Positions 45,514-57,200 of a stretch of DNA of 64,000 bases are shown in pieces. Source of the DNA: Mercenaria mercenaria (lineage: Eukaryota; Mollusca; Bivalvia; Venerida; Veneridae); contig NC_069366.1 in assembly GCF_021730395.1 (NCBI RefSeq), positions 88,586,501-88,650,500 on the forward strand, written 5' to 3'. Each line of letters begins with the position of its first letter. Positions within the stretch are counted from its first letter, which is position 1. Position numbers and translations under genes: made by a program. The notes below the pieces were generated by a model that was not told the DNA's origin, searched no databases, and was given only the letters and a program-made list of their open reading frames with translations.

Positions 45514-47797
45514 TATGGAAAGCCATAGCTGTCTTCTGATGTTGATATAGCACTTTATGCTGTACATATATCAGTATATGGAGTGCCTCTACTTGTATGT
45601 GCAGTGCTTATACATGAATATAATGCGCTAAACACTATATTGGGTGCTTGCATCAGTATGTGCGGTGTTTTCAGCTTTATATTAGCGGTCCTTTCAGATG
45701 TATAAGCAATGCTTTCATCTGATTGTATGGTACAGGGATGTGCCTAATTATTTTCAAAATTAATTAAATAATTCCAATTACAGTGAGAAAATTGCTAATT
45801 AAATTAAATTAAATTACAAGCCATTTTCAAAAAGTAATTAATTAATTGCAATTATTTTGCCAAAAGTAATTAATTATAATTAATTATTTGATCTCACCTG
45901 ATTGTTGATACAACAATACCGTAATTACATGTCAGCTATTTACTGTCATTGTGAAAATTTCACACGCCCATTGATCAGTAAAAAACCCAAAATAATTGAA
46001 AGTAATTGGATTTAATTGACAATTACAACCCAGATCTAAGTCAGTAATTAATTTATTTCAATTACTTTAATTTAGTTTGTGGTTAATTATTCATTACTTT
46101 CAATTAGATCTAAATTTGTAATTAATTATAATTAATTAAATTACAATTATAATTAGGCACATCCCTGGTGTGGTATATTTAACTTTGTATGCGATCGTTT
46201 CAGCTGTTTATATGCGTCGCCTTTATCTATATATGCTGTGCATTTAACTATGTATACTGTACTTTTAACTATATGCGGATTTAACTGTGTACGGGTGCTC
46301 TTATCTGTATATACGATGATTTTCAGTTTATATGTTTTGCTTTTGACTTTATAGGCGATGCTTTGAACTACATATGATGTGTTTTTAACTTTATATGATA
46401 TGCTTTCTACTGTATACGTGGTACTTGCAACTGTATATGGATTGGTTTTACATTTTCATGCGATGGTTTCAGCTGCAACATGCGGTGATTTCAGCTTTAT
46501 ATGTGATGCTTTCTCATGTGTATGCGGTACTTTTAACGACATATGCGGTTGTTTCACCTTTCGTTGGTCCTCTTGTGGTTCGATTTTCATATTCGGTACT
46601 TTCAACTTTATTTGCGGTGATTTCAAGTGTATTTCTGGTGCAAACTTTATTACGGTTAAACAACATTATGAGATCCAGTTTATTACGAAAAATAACGAGC
46701 ATTGCCGAAAACATCTGACATAGGATTTCATACAAGGGTACTTTGTACTTTTTATTTATAAGCATGTATCAACATTGTCTTTAAGTCGGGAGAAAATGCA
46801 AACAATAGGAAATTTAACAACATATGCCGATTTTGACGCACACATCATAAATATATGCTGTTCATTTCGTTATTATTGGTACAAATCGATTATTTTTCGT
46901 ATATAAGTTTGTGCAAAGATGTCCTTTAAAGTAACAGAAGAAACAGTTTTAAAAATGTAAAAAATAAAATATATAGCTTATTTTTGCTTATAAAACGTAA
47001 TTTTCGTTAGCGATTTTGACGCACACATAAATAGTTGCTGTTCATTTCGTAATATTGGTACAAAAATCAATTATTTTTCGTATATAAGTATGTGCAAACA
47101 TGTTCTTTGAAGTAACAGAAAATACAGTTTTAAAAAATGTAAAAAATAAAATATATCGTTTATTTTCGCATATATAAAGGTATTTTCGTAACCGATTTTG
47201 ACACGTTTTAATTAAAATCGCTAATTATTTTCTAATTGTTGGACTAAAATCAATGGCTTATTTTCGTAAAAAAATCCTATTTCGCAAAAAATAACCTGAT
47301 TTCTGTACTTTAGGCCTACACTGAACCGCTGTAGAAGAGGCAGAATGCTGTCGAAAAATAAAGTTAAAATCACCGCATGTAAATTTAAAAGAAATGCACA
47401 TACAGTTGCAGGAACCTCATATACAGATGAAAGTTGAAAACACCGCACATCAAGTAATTCCGATACAAAGTTATAGGCACAACATATGCAATTGAAAGCA
47501 CCACATATACAATTGAATGCACCACATATACAGGAGAAAGAACTGCATATAAAGTTAAAAAGACAACAAATGCAGATGGAATCACCGCATATACTATTAA
47601 AAGCACCACATATACAGTTGAAACAACCATATACACAGTTAAAATTACCGCAAATGCTGATTGAAGCACCGCCTATACAGTGTTAAGCTCTTTATATACA
47701 TAAACACTGTATATATGGGTAGAGGCATTTCATATACCGGTATATGTACAGCATAAAGTGCTATATCAACATCAGAAGACAGCTAGGGCGTTCCATA
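45514..47797. mobile_element. Foldback element FB-4, inserted upstream of tyrosinase A
   Basis: The ends match as a long inverted repeat: TATGGAAAGCC.TAGCTGTC, then TTCTGATGTTGATATAGCAC and TTTATGCTGTACATAT on the left; the exact inverse ends at 47797. The arms are 21-bp units (GCGGTGCTTTCAACTGTATAT on the left to about 46720; inverted at 47400-47760). The centre (46780-47290) holds two to three units of about 185 bp containing GTACAAA.TCGATTATTTTTCG. Copy B at 63478-63490 has joined flanks without it. No protein is encoded; open frames in the arms are read-through. Confidence 0.9.
45733..46167. mobile_element. hAT-like MITE nested in FB-4
   Basis: The inverted ends are CAGGGATGTGCCTAATTAT and ATAATTAGGCACATCCCTG. 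Flanks GTATGGTA (45725-45732) and GTGTGGTA (46168-46175) match at seven of eight positions, fitting the 8-bp duplication of hAT elements. The 435-bp body is very rich in AATTAATTA and non-coding. It interrupts the left arm of FB-4, so it is younger than that insertion. Confidence 0.82.
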
Positions 47798-48003
47798 CGT
47801 TTTATTTAAGGACCTTGTGCTCCTCCACAATAATGGAAATATGATGATCATATCTAAAAGTTCTCCCTGGAATGTATTTGAAACTGTGTTTGTGTACAGA
47901 ATACCATTTGGAGTACTATATGTATACTTCACATTTAAAGGATCGAATATAGTGTTTCAATTAAGAGTCAATAAATTATTTATTTTGAGCAAGACTATAA
48001 GTA

Positions 48004-48268
48004 TTTATTTATTTATTTTGTTGGGTTTAACGTCGCACCGACACAATTATAGGTCATATGGCGATTTTCCACCTTTGATGGTGGAGGAAGACCCCAGGTG
48101 CCCCTCCGTGCATTATTTCATCACGAGCGGGCACCTGGGTAAAACCACCGATCCTCCGTAAGTCAGCTGGATGGCTACCTCACATGAAGAATTCAACGCC
48201 CCGAGTGAGGCTCGAACCCACATCGATGAGGGCAAGTGATTTGAAGTCAGCGACCTTAACCACTCGGT
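48004..48268 (-). mobile_element. tRNA-derived SINE, head slightly truncated
   Basis: Same SINE as 34424-34698 (CGTCGCACCGACACA, CCCCAGGTGCCCCTCCGTGC, GGCTCGAACCCACATCGATG), but the last bases of the tRNA head after CCACTCGG are missing. It begins exactly where homology between duplication copies A and B ends. Confidence 0.88.
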
Positions 48269-48294
48269 TCAATTCAAAATCCGTAGTGTTTACT

Positions 48295-48486
48295 TTAACC
48301 CTTATCATGCTGGACACGATTGATTCTGCCATTGCGACCAGTGTATATCATGATCAGCCTGCACATCTATGCAGTCTGATCATGATCTGCACTGTTCGCC
48401 ATTCAGTCAGTATCTTTTTGGTATGCATCCCTTTAAATTGAAAGATGAACAAGTTCATTATAGAAATTTAGCAGGGAAAGGGTTAA
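48295..48486. repeat. Second copy of the 786-992 MITE
   Basis: Left end TTAACCCTTATCATGCTGG and right end AGCAGGGAAAGGGTTAAG are inverted repeats. Internally ATGATCAGCCTGCACAT is inverted as ATGATCTGCACTGTTCGCC-like text. Confidence 0.75.
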
Positions 48487-49295
48487 GACATTATCTCTCC
48501 AGTGCCAATTATATCTTGATGTGATTGTAGGACATTTAAATTAAACGATGTGGTTACTTTAAACTCCATTTTCATTATCTTTTCAGGTTTTCAAATACCT
48601 TAACTTCTGTTTTATATCATTTTTGTTTCATATTATTTATTATGCCGAAGAACATCATCATAAATTGTTTGAACTGATTAGATAAAACAAATTGTGGGAT
48701 AAATTTATTGATATATGATGTGAAAAGCCTGTATAAAGTGCACGATTTAGTGAACTGGTCTACTTCAGGAAAAACAAAAACCACAAAGAAAAAGTAGAGT
48801 AGCTTTTCTCGAATAACTAAATAAATCCCCGTTTTTACAATTAAAGTCATGTTTGGTCAATACCAGTGGAAAGAACCAATTCAGGTAGCGTTGTATAGCT
48901 CGTCATTAGTATGTGTCTATCCGTGACACTTATATTTATCTTCAGTTTTTGTTGTTAGAAATTCTTCAAACATTTCATATTTAGAGTCACCCGGCAGTGC
49001 TTTTAATATAAAATATTCAAAAATATCAAAAGGAAAATAATGACGGGACGATGGTACATTTCATCACAATCTAGGATGCTTGTTTGTCAAGAATTAAAAC
49101 ATTAAAAAGAGATAAATTAACAGTTAAGTATTGTACTTAATTACGTTTTAGCACCTATGCTGAAAATGAACTCTGTACAGAAAAAGTCTGTTGACACTTT
49201 CCTGTAAGACTGGAAAAAAGTTCTTTTACCCAAATATTTGATTAACATAAATATCGAAAACTTCTAAAATCAGTTGCACTTAACAGTCACATTTT
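48487..49295. other. Junction spacer between the duplication copies
   Basis: No gene or repeat recognised. It matches neither the sequence before 33025 nor the sequence after 63668 by eye. Confidence 0.4.
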
Positions 49296-50466
49296 TCATT
49301 GGTAATGACGGAAATGAATAATTTCGAAAAGGTGCCGCTTTTCCTAAACAGAGTTAACCTTTGCAAAAAAAGCCAATTATCAAAGTTAAACAAAGACATA
49401 CAGACCTTACGTATCAAAATACTTTGCATTGTTTACAGTAAAACACATACAATTAGTCATAACTTTATATTCGCCAACATACGTCAGTATCATACTTTTC
49501 AAATTCAAAGTTTTCGCGGAAAAAAATGACAAGATCGTATCAGTTTATACATGTCCCAATACATTTTGAGTTTCACAAAATTGCAAATTCGACGTTTCAC
49601 AAAAAAGATTAAAAAGGACAAATCTGAGCACATTCACGAAATAATGTTTGCGCGAAATTACTGTGCTTTACAGAAATTGCAAATTATTTTCTTTTATGTT
49701 AGGATCCGTTCTAATACCAGATTTAGAGACCCAGAGAGGGCAAGAAGTGCGGGAGTTCCGAATGCTGCTTGACAATATACCAGTTGGTATAGTAACATTT
49801 GGTGTGTTAGCCAATAGACAGTTTTATAAAGAAGGTATTACTTCGCCGTTGTCTGGATTTGACAGAAAAAGAACTGGTGAGTGATATTCTACATTAATGT
49901 TGATGAATCTTAAAATGGCGATATGTAATACTGTGTCATTAACATATGTTATGGGGCCAGTCAGACGACAGACTTTAAATGGGTTTGGAAGAAACAAGAT
50001 TTTATGTTGTTTCACAACCTACCGTGTATTTAAAATCAGTGGTGTTTTAGTTTTGTTATGTTGACTTTGTACAACGCTTTCTTCGTTCTACTTTTGCTTT
50101 TTCATTGTGAGAAAAAAATGGTATCCAAACTTTAGTATTTTTCAAATTAAATAAAACTAACCATCACAAAGTCAATGAAATTTCCAATTGTTCACCAGAA
50201 TCGCTATTTAATATGTGCAGACATTTTAGATACATAGAACTTAACTGCGTAAAATGCTAGTAGAATAGGTTTGATTAAGTCTTTTCATAAAAAGAAATGT
50301 GCAACAGCGGAACACTTGTTATAAGTTACATTTAAAGGAGTCCCAAAGTTCATGAATTACAGTAACCTGAACCTTCAAAATCGGACTTGTTCTTCGCTTA
50401 GTTGCACTAGGGTATGCGGGATATCGGGAGTACTCAAAAATACATAGAGGTCTTGCAAAGGCATAA
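49296..50466 (+). pseudogene. GDAP1-like remnant of duplication copy B
   Basis: It starts within the old intron 2, so exons 1-2 were never copied. Exon 3 (49703-49876, 174 nt) is intact with AG and GT borders and reads LIPDLETQRGQEVREFRMLL and NIPVGIVTFGVLANRQF, close to the intact gene. After the intron, a deletion of about 1.23 kb relative to copy A joins 36887-equivalent to 38113-equivalent sequence near 50378, removing exon 4 and most of exon 5. Only the tail (IGLVLRLVALGYAGYREYSK, IHRGLAKA, stop at 50464-50466) remains. It cannot encode a GST protein. Confidence 0.88.
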
Positions 50467-51201
50467 AAGGCATAAAGCATATTTACATTTGAGAAGTGTC
50501 GAGGACATACCTTTAACCAATACATTATTGTAATTTAAGATATGTAAATATGTTTTCTGTAAAGCCTTAAATTTGTTTTGATCCACCGTCGGCATACTTT
50601 TTCCGTTTCGAAGAAAAACAATCATAAAAGGCTAAAATGCGTGGACCATCGATGTATGAGAATTAAGGGGAAACGAATTCTGTGCGCACCTCCTCTAAAA
50701 TGTATCATTCTTTTGGGGAACTTGAAATGAATATACTAGTCATTTTGAAACATTTTAGCTCCATTTTCTTGCAAATCGTGTCACACAAGCATAATAATGT
50801 AGTTATTCAGGAGGGAGTCCTTTGAGAAAGCCGTTTGTTTTGGAGTATTTTCAAACACGTATATCTCATTTTGATATATTAATAATTATTATATATTACA
50901 TAGGGATGATTTATTCAAAAAAAGAATAACTAAAACAAAGAAAACCAGTCGGTATTGTCTGGTTCTACTTGCAGAAAGATGACACAAAAGGAACACATTT
51001 GATATACAGCTAAAGATTTGAAGGAAATCAAAGCACGTTGCAAATTAAAGGCATAGTCGATCTGATATTGTCGAATAACCTTTGGAACGGTCAGTTAGTT
51101 GTCTTTTAAACACACGACCAAGTTGCCATCCATTGTCATGCTGATTTATTAAAAATGATTTTCCCTTCACAATATCTATCTTACATATATGATTTCTTAA
51201 G

Positions 51202-54200
51202 TCAGAACATTGTGCCATTGGATGACGCATTATCTGAAAACCATGGTGACTTATCAACATTAGAGCAATCGAAGACAAGTCTTATGTTTTCATTCTGGAC
51301 CCCTCCACCAGAAAGTACTCCTTGCCAAACACGAGACCCTGCCTCCTCATACGTGCGCCCGTACACGTTTGGATCGTTGTTTGATATTTTCAAAACCCCA
51401 GAACATGGTTTAAATGCAGCCGGTACTGATTCAGGTATATGACAATGAGCTTGGCATAACAGACCACAGGAGTGAACGGCAGACAAGATGACTTCGGTAT
51501 GCTCTACCTCCGGAGATTTTATACCAATATATGTAGTAGCTGAGTCAACCGGTAAAAGGCGGTCAATTAGGGCATAACCGGAGTAGTCTCCATTATAGTT
51601 TAGCCCATTGGACTGTATTCTGACTTGCATTGCACCAGATTCGTCTTGAATACATCTCTGACTTATTGACGATATTTCGGACACTGTTGTAATTGATGAC
51701 TGTTTAATCTGGTGTTGTGAATATTCGAGCCTGCTTCTTAGAAAATTTGAGACTGGATTTCCAGAGGCACTAGTATATATAACTCTAACGGGGATAAACG
51801 CCCATTGTGCAACATCGACATGTCCATTGAGGACAAATGTGTTTTCGACGGGCGGCCTCAGCAGGTCGGTTAAAGGTGTCTCGTGATAATTTGGCATAGG
51901 GAGTAGCTGCATATACTCAGAGCCTGGAAATTGGGATCCATTCATTGCTGCGGATCTTGTCAAATCTTGATAAATCCCAATGACACCTCCAGTAAATGCT
52001 CCATTACGATAGCCTCTAGGGCGATTGTCAGATGTTGGTCCTTTAAACATTGGTCCAAGTGTTGGAAAGTTGGACGTTTTCTCATTTCCGGGTTTATGTC
52101 TTCTTGTATCTAATGTTTTGTTGACAGATCGTCTCATTCTGCCGGGCGCCATTCCCATTCTAGCATCCTGTGTTCTCGGTTCCGCAGGTGGTGCTTTGAA
52201 CCGTGGACCGATTGCTATAGTTGATTCCTGAGAACGAGCCTGCACTGCCGATGCCATAGAGCTAGGTGACGCCGCTGCAGCAGCCGCACCAGCAGCCCCA
52301 CCAATACCTGCAAAACCTCTTGCCATAGAAGCAGGTCCCATTCTTGCCACTGATATACATCGCTGACGTGCCAAGTCACATCGTAAATATGGACTTGCGC
52401 AGAAAGGTTGCCACATAGAGCAGGAAGGAGAACGTTCGTACTGGTACCAGAACTGTGTCCAGTAGCTGCGGTATCCGTCAATATTTCGATACTGGGGAAA
52501 TCCATCCATTGGCCGTTCTGCAGCGTGTTGACCCATAGTAGGGGGGTAATCAGTAGATGGATTTACCCCACAAAATGTCGCTTGTCTAATTCGAAATAGC
52601 TCCCATACGTAATCGACGTATGCGTGGTGTAAGAAAAACACCGGGTCATGTGCCGCTGTATTTAAACCAGACATTTGACCACCAACCCAAACATGGGGAC
52701 CACCATGGAAAAGTTCTAAGTTAAACTCATCCATTGCTGTAGGATATGTTATTTCCCTTACACGACATCTCGTCAGTATTTTTCGGATAATCTCCTTTGA
52801 AAATAGACTACTTGCACCACCTATATTTCTAGTTAATTGCCCACCTGCCGCCGCCCAGTTAGCAAAGGGACCAGTTGTAACAAACCCGTTACCGTTCCCA
52901 AGAAACGTCTCGGTCCAGATTATTGACTCAACGGGATCCGCCATATCAAAGTCAAGGGTCGAATCCCAATATGGTAGGGATATCGTAGGATTTATCATAC
53001 GCAAATCTTCTTCAACTCTGAAATTAGCACACATAATTACTACAATACATGTTCCAGCCTTTTAAAAATTTACTGTATTATACGTTCCAGCGTGACATAC
53101 TATAAATTACTGTATTACACGTTCCAGCATGACATTCTATAAATGACTTTTAAAAATTACTGTATTATACGTTCCAGCGTGACATATATAAATATCTTTT
53201 AAAAACTATTGTATTACACGTTCCAGCGTGACAGACATTAAAAAGGTCTTTTAAATATTACTGTATTACACGTTTCAGCGTGACATAAAATAAATGTCTT
53301 TTAAAAATTACTGTATTACACGTTCCAGCATGACATAAAATAAATGTCTTTTAAAAATTACTGTATTACACGTTCAAGCGTGACATACAACAAATATCTT
53401 TTAAAAGTTACTCTATTACACATTCCAGCATGACATACAATAAATGTCTTTTAAAAGTTACTGTATTACACGTTTCAGCAAGACATATAGTAAATGCATT
53501 TTACATAGAGGGTTAATAGCCTAAGACAGCTGAATGAAACAGTTTTGTCGTCACTGTACGAGTTCAGTTCTAAACTCTAGACTAGATTGGACCTGAAATG
53601 CACTCGGCAATTTCCGCGCGAGTTTGTATTCTCGTCGTTATTTCGGCAACCTTCGGCCTTAAATATAGATCATATCAGCAATAGCTTCGGTGACAACCGG
53701 AAAATGCCGAAATTACATACGGAGAAAACGTAATCACTGATCACAGTTCCACTAGATTAAACCATGAATTTAAGATTGTTTTTGCTTAAAAGCAATTTTT
53801 CTATTACCTATTCTAACAAGTAAATGGTTCACGTTTGGAAGCAAGTTCATTGCTGGACAAACATGTTATTAATGGAATAGTTATAATCAGATAACAATGC
53901 AACAGTAGTCAGTATCATATTATACAGTTTTGGCTTCGGACAATGTGATTTTCATATTAACTTACGAAGTACAAAATAGATACATACAAAGCAAGGTAGA
54001 CCCTGTGCCAGCCAAGAAAATTTGGTCCACCATGAGCTGAAGTTACGATGATTCCCTGGTGCAAGTTGGCAAACATATCATATCGTCCTGTCTAAATGGA
54101 TATAAAAAATGACAAATAAAATTGCAGGAATATGCATAAAATTACAAGTATTAAATTCTCGAAAGGCGTACATAATAGTTTACATTAGGGAACCTGAACA

Positions 54201-57200
54201 TTTTTAAATAAGGTTTAAAGGAATAATCATAAAATCTATCCATGTTGTGTATTTTGCACTGTTAACCGAAAGGAAAATAAGTTCTTTAATCAGAAAATAT
54301 AAAATATTTTATCGAACGGTTTGTAAGTCAAAGATATATCTATCAGCAAAATATGTAAAAATAAGAACAACTTCGACTTCATTTATTTGAACGTTCATAG
54401 ACACATGGTGCTGACTACACTCATTTTTTATACTTCATTTTAATAAACATATTTACTGATTTTTACAGAAATCAGAATAATCTGGATTTTAGAGTCAGAG
54501 TCAAAATGTGCAAACAAGCTAAATGCGTATAACATCCAACAATTACTGTTTTCATCTGGTTAATTGCACTGTGCAATGCAAATCTTTCCCCATCGGAGAT
54601 TCTTCGATATTCACGTCTGATTCTGAATCCAGTCCTCGGAAATGTTCCCTTAGCTGGTCCAGCATAACGCTTTTGCCTACCGCGGTGGGCAAGCTGTACA
54701 ATATAATAAAAATATAAAACACGTCATGAATATTGAATGTGATTTTTTCCGAAAAACCTAATTAATCACGTTTATTAAGAATGTATTTTCTTAAAATACA
54801 CTGATATTTTCAAAAACAGAAATAAATCAAATTCTACTTTGTAGAAAAAATGATCCGGACGTACCGAATTACCTTCATCAGTGATGTTTAACGCTAATGA
54901 TGCATTACATATAAGAAACAAAATTGTTCTGTTATTTTTTCCTTTTAACCTTAACGGCCTTGGAAAGGAAACAAGTGGACAGGCAACTGATGATTCATAG
55001 AAAAGGGAGAATGCTTGAGAAATGGCGCCGAAAAGTATACAAACTCAGAGAGCATATTCCAGAGAGCTTAAACGGTTATGTTACTATATAATTTTAATAT
55101 TTGTTTAATACGAAATTTATATTTTATAAAAAGGCATGGGTACAGTTTCCCAGTATAGTGCATGTGAATGTACCATCTGAATATACGAGCGACACGTATG
55201 CTAAATGACAAAAAGTTAATGCAAAGTGCTATTTACCAATTGCTTTAATGTAAAATATTGACTGTCAGATGTCAAATTGTCAAATGATAATTGGTAATTT
55301 CCAATTGCGAAATGCGAAACAATAAATGCCAAATGCTTATTGCTAAATGCTCATTTGAAGAAAGAGCTGAATATATCAGTAGAAGAAAGTATTCTTTAAA
55401 TAGGCATTGGCCTTCATTACATAACTTTGTTTCGATGAACCCTTTTTTTTCCAAAACATATTAGAGTAAACAGTTTCGGTCCCATATTACCATGACCGGT
55501 TTAGACGAATAGATCGTTACTTGTTAGACTAGCTCCTAGGCTATGCTATTTCTTTTTACATTTTTATGATTTAATGTAGTGAACTGAGCCAGTCTATATC
55601 CTATTTCCAATATCATATGACAGATTTAACATCATTCCTCGGTGAAAATCTCTAAAATAGACTGGCTTTTGTCTCTATGAAATTGAATTAGACGAAAAAG
55701 GGGAAAAAGTAGAAATATATTTATTATCAGTCTAGTGGCTTGTCTAGTTACTTCTTTTCAAGTACGGCTGAAACTCGATATCTCCAACTCGCTTATCTCA
55801 AAATTACGGCTATATCAAAGACATTTTTCAAGTCCCGTCGCACAAAATATGATTTTAAGTATATCGGTTATCTCGAAGCAAAACGCTCGATCCCCCGGAA
55901 TTCGAGATACCCAGTTTCAACTGTAATTAAAAGTTCCGTTCATTAGTTTTAGACATATAAAACATTATTTACTGAAGTTAAATAATTTGACGATAAGTAT
56001 TCATCGTTTGAGAAAAAGCATTAGCTATTTTACATTTATCATTTGGCATTTGCATTTAGTATATGGCATAAAGCATTTGGTATGAAGCACTTAGCGTTAA
56101 GTATTTGGCGTTAAGCATTACATATTCGACTTTAGCATTTGGCAATTAGCATGGCGCACTTGCCTTCCATAGTATTACATATCTTTTTCTTGAAAAAAAA
56201 ACAAAACTTTGCACTCAAAAATCCTTATTAATTCAGACAAATGGCCATCTACAAGTAGAAAAGAAAACTTTTAAATCATGATGATTGAATTTTATACACG
56301 TACCAATGTGGTTTTCAACCACATTAAAATATCGGAAAAACGGCCAACTGTAAAAAATGCAGCTCATCTACCAATCACTAAGCAGTACAACGTACGTGTG
56401 TTGTGTTTTGATTTAAAATAAGATTCATTTTCTAGAAAAAAGAACTACTTTCACTGACGATGATAATTTAATGAATTTTTAGTAGTTTTTAAAGAGAATT
56501 CCTATAGTTTTTTTCCTTTCATAGAATTTTTTTAAATTCACATATATGATAGGAAAATTTGTGCTGAAAACACACCCACTGTTGCTGAAATTGCCAGCGA
56601 CTTTTCAACATTTTCATAATTTTCTGCGTTTTTTATAAATACCAACCAAAATATACATCAAGACAACACAATAATGTTTATTCTTTTCACAGATTTTATT
56701 ACATACTTATTTGATATCATAATCATATTTGTAATACTATATCTTCAATATCCTTACAATAATTAAAAAAAGAATATTGTTTCATAATCACTTTTGTGAA
56801 CTTTTTTCAATGAAAAATACCCATAGTGAAGAATATCTTTTTAGATTTTGAAAAAACTCTTTTATAGAATTTTTTCCTGTTTTTCTTGTGTATAGATAAT
56901 TGTATTGTGAGCATAAAAATGGCTAAAAATGTATGGGTCACCAGGCTAAATTTGTTGTTAAGACCGCTAGAATACAACACCTCTTCGGACGGAAAATGGC
57001 GCGAACCTTGCCAAATTGATTACATGTATGTCTGCTAGAAGTTTAAAAAAAAGTTTTAAAAATTCTTATTTCTTCCTTAAATTGAATACTAGATAATCTG
57101 AAAGGTGATATTGTCTTATCAGTACTAAGTCAATTGTCTTATATTATATGAGCAACACTGTCTTTTACTAAAATGCAATGTGAAAACACAACCACAAAAA

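Larger units (their letters stand above)
33025..48003 (+). repeat. Segmental duplication, copy A
   Basis: The block matches 49296-63668 in the same order and orientation. Left edge: ATTGGTAATGACGGAAAT and AGAGTTAACCTTTGCAAA at 33028 and 49301. Right edge: TTATTTATTTTGAGCAAGAC-type text ending 48003, where a SINE begins, versus 63668. It carries GDAP1-like exons 3-5 and a whole tyrosinase gene. Exons are close to identical between copies while introns carry copy-specific insertions. The edges are judged by eye and may be off by tens of bases. Confidence 0.85.
55190..56159. mobile_element. Foldback element FB-3, copy B
   Basis: Same element as 42921-43686, with AAATGCCAAATGCTTATTG-type left-arm units and GCATTTGGCAATTAGC right-arm units. 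It is longer because of the 224-bp insertion inside. The left end is more degraded than in A. Confidence 0.72.

Noticed and set aside
46379-46765. Frames of 83-114 codons in the FB-4 left arm
   Set aside because: Repeat read-through of 21-bp units (TTATATG.GATGCTTTC), not conserved between strands or copies.
47486-47686. Frame with QLKAPHIQ repeats
   Set aside because: Right arm of FB-4; the inverse of the left-arm units.
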